From contig NC_012881.1 in NCBI RefSeq assembly GCF_000023445.1, positions 129,501 to 193,500 on the forward strand: 64,000 bases of DNA, read 5' to 3'. This stretch comes from Maridesulfovibrio salexigens DSM 2638. Its GTDB lineage: Bacteria; Desulfobacterota; Desulfovibrionia; Desulfovibrionales; Desulfovibrionaceae. Below, in pieces: positions 43,701 through 52,059 of this stretch (positions are counted from its first letter, which is position 1; every line of letters starts with the position of its first letter). The translations under genes were made by a program, and so were the position numbers. The notes below the pieces were generated by a model. The model searched no databases. It had not been told where the DNA came from and worked only from the letters and a program-made list of their open reading frames with translations.

Positions 43701-44213
43701 ATGCGAAATTTGATGAAAGCATGCGTGATGTCCGTAGCAATCTTTATGTTGATGTGCGGAGTCGCCAGTGCAACTAGTTTCAATGCACAAGGTAGTGCTG
43801 TGGTCGCAGGGGTGGACCATCGGTACGTTTCAAATGTCAATTTTTATTCTACATCATTAAGGTTGAGTAATATTACGGGAGAGACCGTCCAGTGCAAGGT
43901 TACTGTTTTTAATCACGATGGAGAGGACATTTCTTCTTATGGGACGATTCGTACTGGGGGGAGTCCCAATTACCAAGAGCTTGCAAGTGGTACTGATACT
44001 TTTGATATCCCTCCATATTCCACGCGTAGCTATGAGCTTAAGTCTTCAAGACTTAATCAATCTGTTTATGGTTATGCTGTTGTTGAGTGGACTTCGAATA
44101 ATCCTAAACTTAGAAAAGCATTAATTGGTGTAGTCACGAGGCTCATGGTTAGACCCGCAGATGTTTCAACAAGTCAGACTGAAAGAGATATCAACAACGG
44201 GCGGCCATTTTAA
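43701..44213 (+). CDS. Exported protein of unknown function, 170 aa
   Basis: A signal peptide (MRNLMKACVMSVAIFMLMCG, cleavage near ASAT) is followed by a Ser/Thr/Asn/Val-rich, probably beta-stranded mature domain with a single mid-chain Cys. AGGAG precedes ATG 43701; a longer in-frame start at 43617 would mask the signal. Codon use is more AT-rich than in the neighbours, which hints at acquisition. No family recognised. Segments such as SLRLSNITGETVQCKVTVFN look like an immunoglobulin-like or adhesin-type strand pattern, but that is only impression. Confidence 0.6.
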   Translation: MRNLMKACVMSVAIFMLMCGVASATSFNAQGSAVVAGVDHRYVSNVNFYSTSLRLSNITGETVQCKVTVFNHDGEDISSYGTIRTGGSPNYQELASGTDTFDIPPYSTRSYELKSSRLNQSVYGYAVVEWTSNNPKLRKALIGVVTRLMVRPADVSTSQTERDINNGRPF

Positions 44214-44285
44214 GTCAGTTGTTAGTATCAAAACGATATATTTGCCCCAAAAGCAAATGGTTGTTTGTTATGTGACATTTCAATC

Positions 44286-44322
44286 AAAAAAAGCCGGGCC
44301 TCCTCACGGAGACCCGGCTTTC
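44286..44322. terminator. Intrinsic terminator, mainly for the trmI gene
   Basis: AAGCCGGG pairs with CCCGGCTT with inner CTC/GAG pairs. Read on the minus strand it is followed by a good T-run; the plus side is weaker. Confidence 0.8.
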
Positions 44323-44355
44323 ATCATTCATATCTTCAATTATCCACAACCAAAC

Positions 44356-45282
44356 TTACTCAGCCTTCTCCTCATTGGATTTAGGCTTAGCTTCTTCAGC
44401 AGCTTCTGGCACGTCTTTCTTGGCGTGAATCATGTCTTTTCTATCTACATGATATTTATCAGCAGCGGGTTTGCCGCGATTCTCACGCTTTTTCTTGGGC
44501 GCTTCTACGCTCATTTCGCAGCCTGCCATGTTACGGGCGAAGACTAGGTATCCGGTGTGGGCTACCATGCGGTCTTCGGGGCGCAGACGTTCTGCGATGG
44601 GCTTGTAGCGGCGAACGAGAATTTCGCATACTTCCTGCTCTTCGAAAGGCGCACTTTCCATGGCTTTCAAAAGATCGCTGACCTGATTGGTGGTCGGCAG
44701 CAGGAAACCGCACATTGCGCCGGGGATTACTGCTTTGGGAATGTGGTGCAGATAATCCCAGGGGTTGGGTACGTCGAGGAAGAGGGCGTCGCAATCGCTG
44801 GCGAGGAAGCCGTCTTCGATGTTCAGGTTGAACTGCTCAACGCGGTGCTCAAGTCCGGCCCATTCAAGGTTCTTGCGGACCAGCTTGTAAAATTCGGGGC
44901 GTTTTTCGTGGGTGTATACCTTACCGGTATCACCTACGTAGTAGGCCAGAGCAGTGGTCAGGCCACCGGAACCGGAGCCGGATTCGACTACACGGGTGCC
45001 GGGACCGATGCCCAGTTTGAGCAGCAGGTAGCTGATCTCTTTGGGGTACATGATCTGGGTCTGGCGTTTGAGGCCCTTGATGATATCGTAGATGGTGGGT
45101 TTGAGGAGCTGGTATTTGTGGCCCAGATGGGTTTCCACAACCTTTCCGTACCCGGCGGCAAGGATGTCATCGGTGTACATCATGCCGTCATGTGTATGTA
45201 TTTCTTCCCCGGCATTAAGAGTGCGCAGGTAGCGCTTGCCTTTGGGGTTTACGAGCAAAATTAGTTGTCCAGCTTCAAGCAT
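44356..45282 (-). CDS. trmI: tRNA (adenine-58-N1)-methyltransferase, TrmI type
   Basis: Makes m1A58 in the T-loop of tRNA. The 308-residue protein has the N-terminal beta domain, the PKEISYLLLKLGIGPG segment, SAM motif VESGSGSGGLTTALA, and LDVPNPWDY with the catalytic Asp. These all match bacterial/archaeal TrmI. After the methyltransferase ends (near FARNMAGCEMSVEAPKK) there is an extra tail of about 50 residues rich in Lys, Glu and Ala, probably disordered and perhaps RNA-binding. AGGAGG precedes the ATG. Confidence 0.92.
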   Translation of the reverse strand: MLEAGQLILLVNPKGKRYLRTLNAGEEIHTHDGMMYTDDILAAGYGKVVETHLGHKYQLLKPTIYDIIKGLKRQTQIMYPKEISYLLLKLGIGPGTRVVESGSGSGGLTTALAYYVGDTGKVYTHEKRPEFYKLVRKNLEWAGLEHRVEQFNLNIEDGFLASDCDALFLDVPNPWDYLHHIPKAVIPGAMCGFLLPTTNQVSDLLKAMESAPFEEQEVCEILVRRYKPIAERLRPEDRMVAHTGYLVFARNMAGCEMSVEAPKKKRENRGKPAADKYHVDRKDMIHAKKDVPEAAEEAKPKSNEEKAE

Positions 45283-45609
45283 TAGACTTCCTCCTGAATT
45301 GTTCTATGGCCCGATTACGGATGAAACCGTCCAAAGTCAATATTTAATGCATTCAGAGGGTGGATAAAGCACCATTTGCAGTGATGTATATACCACTTGA
45401 GTTTTTTGACATTTAAGAATAAATGCTTAACTACCGCATTGAATGAAATTTATCTTCGCGCAGTTATTTTTACACATCTCCCGCAAAAATCACAGTTGGA
45501 ATTAAGAGGCACGCTTGTTACGTTGACAACGGCGAAGTCTTTTTTGATGAAAAAAAAGTGCGAAGCGCATCAAATTTAATTGATTTTTTTGCTTCTTGAT
45601 GAGGCCGTT
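45283..45609. other. Gene-free stretch with a repeat-family fragment
   Basis: Divergent spacer between trmI and the radical SAM gene, AT-rich. A TGATGCGCTTCGCAC-like element (45559-45572, minus strand) and an adjacent GACTTCGCCGTT resemble the outer part of repeat copies A and B. TTGACA boxes occur at about 45406 and 45523 but no matching -10 box is convincing. A possible 60-codon frame inside looks non-coding. Confidence 0.4.
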
Positions 45610-46596
45610 ATGGGTTATAGATATGTCTTCGGGCCGGTTTTTTCCGGCAGGATAGGTCGTTCACTGGGGCTGGACCTGCTTGGTCGCAGGGTTTGCTCTA
45701 TGGATTGTGTGTATTGCGAAGTGGGCAAGACTGATCTGCTCACTGGTGAACGTGATGTTTATGTGCCCGCGGCTGAAATTCTTAGAGAATTAGAAAATTG
45801 GAAGCAGGAGGGGCATCAGCCGCCTGAGTTTATTACCCTTGGGGGACTCGGGGAACCGACCCTCAACTCTGAAATGCCCGAAGTAATTCGCGGCATAAAA
45901 AAACTTTTCCCGTCTATGCCTGTGGCCGTGCTGACAAACGCGACCGCCATGACGGACCCCGAAGTGAGAAAGGAATTGCTGGAAGCTGATGTGGTGCTTC
46001 CTTCTATGGATTCCCTTGTTGCTTCGGAATTCAGGGCCATAAACAGGCCGTGCAAAGGGACTGACCCTACGGCAATTGCCAAAGCCCTGATCGAATTCCG
46101 CAAGGAATTTAATGGTAAGATTTTTCTGGAAGTGCTCCTTTCACGGGGATACAACGATTCGGACGAAAACCTCTCTTTGATGAAAGATTTCTGTTCCAAA
46201 CTTGCCCCGGACCGCATTGATGTGGTCACACTTTCGCGTCCCGGGACTCTGGAGAAGGCCGGTCCGGTTGATTCCGAGACCCTAGGCCGCTGGAAAAAGG
46301 TTCTTGATGCCGCGCCCTGTAAAGACAGGGATTGCGGACCGGATACCGGCGCAAAGAAAAGGAGCGGTGATGAGACCATTGCCCATGTGCAGGGCGAAGG
46401 CTCCCACGCATTTGACCGGATTCAGGCTTCTATCATGCGCAGGCCGCAGACAGCGCAACAGCTCGCCGGAGCACTTGATGTCCCCTTGGAAAGGGTGGAA
46501 CAGGTTCTGGCAGAACTGGAAAAAAGCGGTAAACTGCACGTCAGGCAGACTGGAAATGATATTTATTACGATTGCAGGCTTGACGGAGAATCATGA
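45610..46596 (+). CDS. Radical SAM protein (COG0731-like) with C-terminal winged helix
   Basis: A 328-residue protein. The 4Fe-4S/SAM motif is C29-x3-C33-x2-C36 (VCSMDCVYCEV). LGGLGEPTLN follows as the GGE-type SAM-binding motif. The radical SAM barrel runs to about residue 235, then the C-terminal 70 residues look like a winged helix (QTAQQLAGALDVPLERVEQVL). Similar proteins are related to wyosine-type enzymes, but the substrate is unknown. ATG 45610 has TGAGG upstream. The rng gene starts 51 bp downstream and may share the transcript. Confidence 0.85.
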   Translation: MGYRYVFGPVFSGRIGRSLGLDLLGRRVCSMDCVYCEVGKTDLLTGERDVYVPAAEILRELENWKQEGHQPPEFITLGGLGEPTLNSEMPEVIRGIKKLFPSMPVAVLTNATAMTDPEVRKELLEADVVLPSMDSLVASEFRAINRPCKGTDPTAIAKALIEFRKEFNGKIFLEVLLSRGYNDSDENLSLMKDFCSKLAPDRIDVVTLSRPGTLEKAGPVDSETLGRWKKVLDAAPCKDRDCGPDTGAKKRSGDETIAHVQGEGSHAFDRIQASIMRRPQTAQQLAGALDVPLERVEQVLAELEKSGKLHVRQTGNDIYYDCRLDGES

Positions 46597-46647
46597 ATTT
46601 AGCTGCTGAGTCCGGGGAAAATTTAAAAACTTTTCTTTGGATTAAAA

Positions 46648-48120
46648 ATGACAGGTAAAAAGCAGAAGAAAAAAGAGAAAATGTTCATCAGCGTTCTCCC
46701 CGGCGAACAGGTGGAGGTCGCGCTGACTCAGGAAGGTCAGGTCATCGAGTATTACGTAGAAATGCTCCATCAGGCCAAGACCAAAGGTAACATCTACAAA
46801 GGTTACATTCATAACATTGATGCCGCGTTACAGGCGGCTTTCATCAACTACGGGGCTGAGCGTAATGGCTTCCTACAGGTTGATGAAGTGCATCCTGAAT
46901 ACTATCAGGGTGCTTATAAGCTCAAGAAAGGTCACCGTTATCCCCTGCTCCAGAAGGTTCTTAAGCCGGGACAGGAAATTTTCGTACAGGTAGTGAAAGA
47001 ACCTACCGGTAAGAAGGGTGCATTCCTTTCCTCATATCTTTCTATTCCGGGCCGTTACTTTGTTCTTACTCCCGGACGCGAGCAGATCGGTATTTCCCGC
47101 AAGATTGAAGACGAAAAAGAGCGCGAAAGACTCAAGGAACTTATCGATGAGGTCAATCCCGGAGCGGGGGTGGGAGTTATTGTTCGTACCGCCAGCAAGG
47201 GACAGAGCAAATCAGCCCTGCGCCGCGACTTTAAATTCCTGACTCGTCTTTGGAATGACATCCGCGAAAAAGGACAGGACGCCAAGCCGCCGTCCCTCGT
47301 TTATGAGGAAATGGGACTGGCAGCCCGTGCCGTGCGCGATTACTTGTCTTCCGATGTTGTTGAAATCTGGGTTGATGATCAGGAAACCCTTGAGCAGGTA
47401 AAGAAACTGGCAACTCTTTCTTTCCCGCGCCGTTCCAATCTGGTTAAACTCCATTCCGATACTGACAAATCTCTCTGGGAACGGTTTAACCTTGTTAAGC
47501 AGATCGAGCAGATTTACGGTCGTGAGGTTAACCTGCCCTCCGGTGGACGACTTGTCTTCGACCAGACCGAGGCCCTGACCGCAATCGATATCAACTCCGG
47601 CAAGATTGGCGGCGAGCGCAATTTCAAGGAAATGGCTCTCAAAACCAACAAGGAAAGTGCCGAAATGATCGCCCGCCAGCTCAAGCTGCGTGACCTTGGC
47701 GGTCAGGTTGTTATCGACTTTATTGAGATGAAAGACCCCAAGCATTGCCGCGAGGTAGAAAAGACCATGCGGGCAGCTCTTAAGGGCGACCGTGCGCGTA
47801 CCGATGTCGGCCGTATTTCCCGTTTTGGGCTTATGGAACTGGTTCGCCAGCGTCTGGGATCATCCGCAATTGCGGTTTCCACCGAGGCTTGTCCCTGCTG
47901 TGACGGTACCGGTATTCGTCGCAACATGGAATGGCAGGCTATGCAGGCCATCAAAGATATTTATCGTATGCTTCGCAGACCTAACTGCGAATCCCCGTTG
48001 GTCTACGATGCCGAGGAAGAGTTGGCTCTTTACCTACTCAACCACAAGCGCGATGCAATCTCTCAGTATGAGAAGATGTTCGGTACCAAGATTAACATCG
48101 AAATCCAGTGGAATGAATAA
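46648..48120 (+). CDS. rng: Ribonuclease E/G family endoribonuclease (RNase G type)
   Basis: Cuts single-stranded AU-rich RNA in rRNA processing and mRNA decay. The 490-residue protein has an N-terminal S1 domain (KGNIYKGYIHNIDAALQAAF), the DNase I-like core with metal-binding Asp residues in AIDINSGK (about 312) and VVIDFIEM (about 354), and the Zn-link cysteines CPCC (about 415). It lacks the long C-terminal scaffold arm of RNase E, so it is RNase G-like. A Lys-rich tail-like stretch precedes the domain at the N-terminus. A G/C-rich hairpin follows. Confidence 0.94.
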   Translation: MTGKKQKKKEKMFISVLPGEQVEVALTQEGQVIEYYVEMLHQAKTKGNIYKGYIHNIDAALQAAFINYGAERNGFLQVDEVHPEYYQGAYKLKKGHRYPLLQKVLKPGQEIFVQVVKEPTGKKGAFLSSYLSIPGRYFVLTPGREQIGISRKIEDEKERERLKELIDEVNPGAGVGVIVRTASKGQSKSALRRDFKFLTRLWNDIREKGQDAKPPSLVYEEMGLAARAVRDYLSSDVVEIWVDDQETLEQVKKLATLSFPRRSNLVKLHSDTDKSLWERFNLVKQIEQIYGREVNLPSGGRLVFDQTEALTAIDINSGKIGGERNFKEMALKTNKESAEMIARQLKLRDLGGQVVIDFIEMKDPKHCREVEKTMRAALKGDRARTDVGRISRFGLMELVRQRLGSSAIAVSTEACPCCDGTGIRRNMEWQAMQAIKDIYRMLRRPNCESPLVYDAEEELALYLLNHKRDAISQYEKMFGTKINIEIQWNE

Positions 48121-48127
48121 CTAATAA

Positions 48128-48163
48128 ATTAGAGGGGGAGTGCTAAAACGCTCCCCCTCTAAT
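48128..48163 (+). terminator. Hairpin between rng and queH
   Basis: ATTAGAGGGGGAG pairs with CTCCCCCTCTAAT around a small loop. The stem is very stable, but there is no proper T-run and the queH start is only 12 nt beyond it. Confidence 0.6.
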
Positions 48164-48174
48164 AATTTAAGACT

Positions 48175-48729
48175 ATGTCCTCTAAAAGAATTCTCCTTCA
48201 TGCCTGTTGCGGTCCGTGCTCCATCACCACAATTGATGCTTTGCGCGATCAGGGCTTTGAAGTCTCTGCATTTTTTTACAATCCCAATATTCACCCCCTG
48301 CAGGAGTACCTGCGCCGTAGGGAAGGTTTTCTTGAAGTCTGTGAAAAGATGAATGTGAAGGTCATCGGCAGGCTGGATGAGTATGATTCCAAGAAGTGGT
48401 TCCGCAATGCTGCCTTTCGCGAAGCAAACCGTTGTTTCCATTGTTATGCGGATCGGTTGGAGCGGACTCTTTCCCTTGCCAAGCGTGGTGGGTTTGATTT
48501 CTACACCACCACCTTGCTCTATAGTAAATTCCAGCAGCACGAACGTATTGCCGAACTCGGGAAAGATATGGCCGGGAAAAGCAAATGTGAATTTTACTAT
48601 TACGACTTCAGGGAAGGCTGGAAAGAGGGCATTGAGCGTTCTAAGGAAATGGAAATCTATCGCCAGCAGTATTGCGGATGTTTGTTCAGTGAAAATGAGC
48701 GTTACGAGAATGATTTGAAAAAAAACTAG
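48175..48729 (+). CDS. queH: Epoxyqueuosine reductase QueH
   Basis: Reduces epoxyqueuosine to queuosine in tRNA, the last step of Q synthesis, in organisms that use QueH instead of QueG. A 184-residue protein with the QueH cysteine set: HACCGPC (C11, C12, C15), RCFHCY (C87, C90) and YCGC (C167, C169), which hold a 4Fe-4S cluster and a second metal. The early FFYNPNIHP segment is also typical. No Shine-Dalgarno is visible: the bases just upstream are part of, or right behind, the hairpin at 48128-48163. Confidence 0.93.
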   Translation: MSSKRILLHACCGPCSITTIDALRDQGFEVSAFFYNPNIHPLQEYLRRREGFLEVCEKMNVKVIGRLDEYDSKKWFRNAAFREANRCFHCYADRLERTLSLAKRGGFDFYTTTLLYSKFQQHERIAELGKDMAGKSKCEFYYYDFREGWKEGIERSKEMEIYRQQYCGCLFSENERYENDLKKN

Positions 48730-48832
48730 CTTGTTTTAATGCTTCTCTATGGTTATCCTGTTTTAAATGATTGTATTCGAAAGTAGTGTGCCTGCTTTTT
48801 ATATATTTTGACAGCAACAGATTGAGGTAAGC

Positions 48833-49666
48833 ATGGAAAAGCATCTTCTGGTTTGTGTCCGTGGGGACTCTGCATCTTCATATGCGGTCAGATTTATAAA
48901 GAATTTTTTTCACTCTCCGTGCGATGTGCGCATTACTTTGTTTCATGTTGCTCCTCCTATGAATTCTTGGAGCAAGGGGGCTATGGCAAAGGGACGCAAG
49001 TTGCTGGATGAAACCCGGCAATGGTTCATCGACAACAGTTTTTGTGCAGATAGCAAAATTGATGTGAAGAGTATCCATTCCCGTGGAAATACTGCACGCG
49101 AGATTGTTCAGGAAGGGCACAAGGGGATGTACGATGCGGTTATACTAAGTCGTCAGGCTCAGTCCGTGCTCGAAGAATTTTTCGATTACAGTGTCGGTTC
49201 CAAGGTAATATGGGAAGAAGTTGACTTTCCACTATGGTTTTGCAAATGCCCGGAAGAGCTCGCACGAAAGGACGTACTGCTTTGCGTGGATGAAGATGCA
49301 CCTTCGCAGAGAATTGCGGATCATGTGGGATTCGTGCTTGGAGACAATCCCAATCACGACATCACCATGTTTCATGTCCATGACTCCCGGGAGAAGGGTG
49401 CGACAACATCAGAAGATATTTTTGAGATTACTCGCGAACACCTTGAAGGCAACGGCGTAGCTCCTGAACGTATCAAAGAGCTTGTTGTAGACAGTGATGA
49501 TGTCACCAAGGCTATTCTGGCGGAAGTTGCCAGAAAACCTTATGCCGCTGTAGCTGCCGGACGTGGCAAGCATGATAAGACAGCCATTGAAAAGCTTTTT
49601 CCCCGTTCGTTAAGTGTAAAGCTCCTGCATCAATTGGAGGGAGCTACTCTCTGGATCAGCCGTTAG
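48833..49666 (+). CDS. Universal stress protein with two UspA domains
   Basis: A 277-residue tandem UspA. Domain 1 (about 1-140) begins with KHLLVCVRGDSASSYAVRF and domain 2 (about 147-277) with DVLLCVDEDAPSQRIADHV. The ATP-binding G-x2-G-x9-G(S/T) loop is only partly kept in the second domain (AGRGKHDKTAIEKLFPRS, with a Gly-rich run). It is cytoplasmic and may act in stress or energy-limited growth. The name is by fold; the exact signal is unknown. TTGAGGT precedes the ATG. Confidence 0.88.
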   Translation: MEKHLLVCVRGDSASSYAVRFIKNFFHSPCDVRITLFHVAPPMNSWSKGAMAKGRKLLDETRQWFIDNSFCADSKIDVKSIHSRGNTAREIVQEGHKGMYDAVILSRQAQSVLEEFFDYSVGSKVIWEEVDFPLWFCKCPEELARKDVLLCVDEDAPSQRIADHVGFVLGDNPNHDITMFHVHDSREKGATTSEDIFEITREHLEGNGVAPERIKELVVDSDDVTKAILAEVARKPYAAVAAGRGKHDKTAIEKLFPRSLSVKLLHQLEGATLWISR

Positions 49667-49736
49667 CAGCTTTGCTGATTGATTCATTCCAACTAATAGG
49701 GATTCCAAAGCGCATCCCATTAAAGGATTTCTATTA

Positions 49737-50933
49737 ATGGGACTGACTCCCGCATTTTTTAATGCCCCGCTGTTGCGTGGAGACGGCAGTGAGGCCAGAA
49801 ACCTTCTGGTCTACATTCACGTGCCTTTCTGCAAACGCAAATGTAACTATTGCGCCTTCCATTCCCAGCCTTTTGAACAGGTCGGTTTTGCATGGTATAT
49901 GAAGACCCTGCTTTCCGAGATTGAACTCTGGGGCAAACGGCTCAAGAATCCACGCATCGGTACGGTCTATTTCGGGGGCGGCACTCCCAGCCTGATCCCG
50001 CCGTTTCAGCTTGAGCTGATTATGGATGCCCTGCGCAAGCACTTCAGTTTTACCAAGGGTATGGAAATCACCCTTGAGGCCAACCCTGATTCCGCCAATG
50101 ACCTTTCATATTTCAAAGCCCTTTACGATATGGGCATCAATCGCCTCAGTCTCGGTTTTCAGTCTCTAGATGACCGCAACCTTGAGATGCTCGGGCGTCC
50201 GCATTCTGCAAGGCAGGCAGCTGATGCATATTACATGGCTCGTAAAGCCGGATTCGGCAATATCAGCATCGATTTGATCTGGGGTTTGCCGCGCCAGAAG
50301 GTTAAGGACTGGAATAACGAACTTAAGGCTGTGGTGCAGCTTAAACCGGAACATATGTCCTGTTACGGGCTGTCCATTGAACCGGGGACTGTTTTTGGGC
50401 AACGAGCTGAGGATTTGGATATGGAACTGCCTCCTGACGGCGAGCAGGCCCGTATGTTCATTTACGGTGCCGAATATCTGGAAGCTATGGGCTACATTCA
50501 GTACGAGATTTCAAATTTCGCACGTATGGGTTTTATTTCCCGTCACAACCAAGGATATTGGGACCGTCTTGATTACCTTGGTCTTGGGCCTTCTGCTGTA
50601 TCTACAATCGGAAACCGCAGGTTCACCAACCCGCGCTATCTGGATGAGTATGACGCTGCTGTGCGCGGTGGCTTTCTGGGAGAAGATTTCGAAGAACTTA
50701 CCGATGAAATCAAGGCTCAGGAATTGATCATGCTTTGTCTGCGCACGACAAAAGGTCTTAAGCTTTCTGACTATACGGAACTTACCGGGCGTGACCTGAC
50801 CAAGGAAAAGACTTCCATCATCAGTGCCCTGCATAAGAATGGTCTGGTGCGTATGAGCGCAGGCTACCTGCGGCTGACCAAAAACGGCATGCTGGTTTCC
50901 AATTCTATCTTGGAGTCCCTTGCATTTGATTAG
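49737..50933 (+). CDS. hemW: HemW-like radical SAM protein (heme chaperone / coproporphyrinogen-III-oxidase-like)
   Basis: A 398-residue protein. The radical SAM cluster motif is C32-x3-C36-x2-C39 (HVPFCKRKCNYCAFH), then GGGTPSLI and the conserved SLGFQSLDDRNLEMLGR-type segment. The C-terminal HemN/HemW domain follows (LGLGPSAVSTIGNRRFTN). The HemW type has C-x3-C-x2-C followed by A/D-F instead of the extra Cys of true HemN (C-x3-C-x2-C-x-C), which fits here; HemW inserts heme or binds it as a chaperone rather than oxidising coproporphyrinogen. AAGGA precedes ATG 49737. Confidence 0.9.
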   Translation: MGLTPAFFNAPLLRGDGSEARNLLVYIHVPFCKRKCNYCAFHSQPFEQVGFAWYMKTLLSEIELWGKRLKNPRIGTVYFGGGTPSLIPPFQLELIMDALRKHFSFTKGMEITLEANPDSANDLSYFKALYDMGINRLSLGFQSLDDRNLEMLGRPHSARQAADAYYMARKAGFGNISIDLIWGLPRQKVKDWNNELKAVVQLKPEHMSCYGLSIEPGTVFGQRAEDLDMELPPDGEQARMFIYGAEYLEAMGYIQYEISNFARMGFISRHNQGYWDRLDYLGLGPSAVSTIGNRRFTNPRYLDEYDAAVRGGFLGEDFEELTDEIKAQELIMLCLRTTKGLKLSDYTELTGRDLTKEKTSIISALHKNGLVRMSAGYLRLTKNGMLVSNSILESLAFD

Positions 50934-50940
50934 GGATTGC

Positions 50941-52059
50941 TCAAGGCTCAATCCAGAACTCAATGTCTTCGGACCACCATGCGTTGTCCGGCAGGGAAGA
51001 CAGGGCTTCAATGAAGCTGCTCAGGTTATTGGAATCAAGCCAGTAATAACCGTCTTCTTCCTTAAGTGATTCGCTAAGGTCCATGCTTACGGATGAATCA
51101 ATTCCGATTATCTTGAAGAGCATACGTCCAAAAGGCTCTTCTACTTTGTAAAAGCTTACTCCCTGCGAGATAATTGCCGGGAAGAAGCTGGTCCGTTGTT
51201 TATTAAAGGTCTGCACATCCATCAACGGGATGGGGTAGAGCAGAATGGCCTGCCCATGTTCTGCTGCGGGATCATAGTTGAGTATGTATAGTTTTGAATT
51301 CATGGGCGGTCTGACTGAAAAGCCCATTTCGTCTCCGGGATTAAAGACCGGCATCATACCCTGTTTAAAATTGATCCTGTTGCCGCCTGCCAGTTTGAAC
51401 AGTTTTACCTGTGATTGCTGACCTGTTCTCCGGTAATTTTCCCTTCCGGTTAGTGTTGCCGTGATATCTTCGACTTCGCGGGCAAAATCTGTCGCAGGTT
51501 TTCTGGTCCGTGACAGCTGTTTGATCTCGGTATCAGTTCTTCGGGAGACCGTTGCTGAAGCGATTGTACTTCCGTTTACCGGATCAACTGCCTTTGCGGT
51601 TATACGCAGTTTCTTGCCGCTGAGCACGTAACTGCCCAGAATAAGCACATCTGCACTCAGGTGCCTGCGCATCCATTCGTTGTAGTCTACGGAATGTTCT
51701 TTGTGTTCGCTCATTTCATTATGCAGGCGGGCCAGTTCCAGCCGTTCCACAACAGTCCAAGTACGTTTCTCATCTTTGACCAAGGCAAGCCCAACATATT
51801 CGGCAATACGTTTTCCAAGCATGGATGGCGCGGAGTTACCGTGGGGTTCAAATTCAAGCACTGCGATTCTTTTGCCGTTCAACAGTTTGTTCTCTGCCAA
51901 CTCTTCAGCAAGAGTCTCCCCAGCCCGCTCAAGGTTGGACATCCCGTCAAAAAGAGAGCGTGCTTTTGCCTGTTCGCAGGTGATTGCAAGAAACAACAGC
52001 AGGCTGCATAACGCAACCAAGCATTTCGAAATCCTGTTCTCTATTTTGAAGTGCGTCAT
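50941..52059 (-). CDS. Exported FlgO/CsgG-like protein with C-terminal DUF4384
   Basis: A 372-residue exported protein. Its signal peptide contains a Cys near the end (AITCEQAKA), so lipoprotein processing is possible. Residues about 55-190 match the FlgO/CsgG-like fold (GKRIAVLEFEPHG, then ADVLILGSYVLSGKKLRITAKAVDP). The C-terminal part looks like DUF4384, a domain often fused to or next to caspase and kinase genes in bacteria: FNPGDEMGFSVRPPMNSKLYILNYD. Its start overlaps the stop of the caspase gene by one base (TAATG), so it is translationally coupled to it and is the last gene of the operon. Confidence 0.8.
   Translation of the reverse strand: MTHFKIENRISKCLVALCSLLLFLAITCEQAKARSLFDGMSNLERAGETLAEELAENKLLNGKRIAVLEFEPHGNSAPSMLGKRIAEYVGLALVKDEKRTWTVVERLELARLHNEMSEHKEHSVDYNEWMRRHLSADVLILGSYVLSGKKLRITAKAVDPVNGSTIASATVSRRTDTEIKQLSRTRKPATDFAREVEDITATLTGRENYRRTGQQSQVKLFKLAGGNRINFKQGMMPVFNPGDEMGFSVRPPMNSKLYILNYDPAAEHGQAILLYPIPLMDVQTFNKQRTSFFPAIISQGVSFYKVEEPFGRMLFKIIGIDSSVSMDLSESLKEEDGYYWLDSNNLSSFIEALSSLPDNAWWSEDIEFWIEP

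Noticed and set aside
45397-45579. 60-codon frame in the spacer before the radical SAM gene
   Set aside because: No ribosome binding site, mixed composition, and it covers a repeat fragment.
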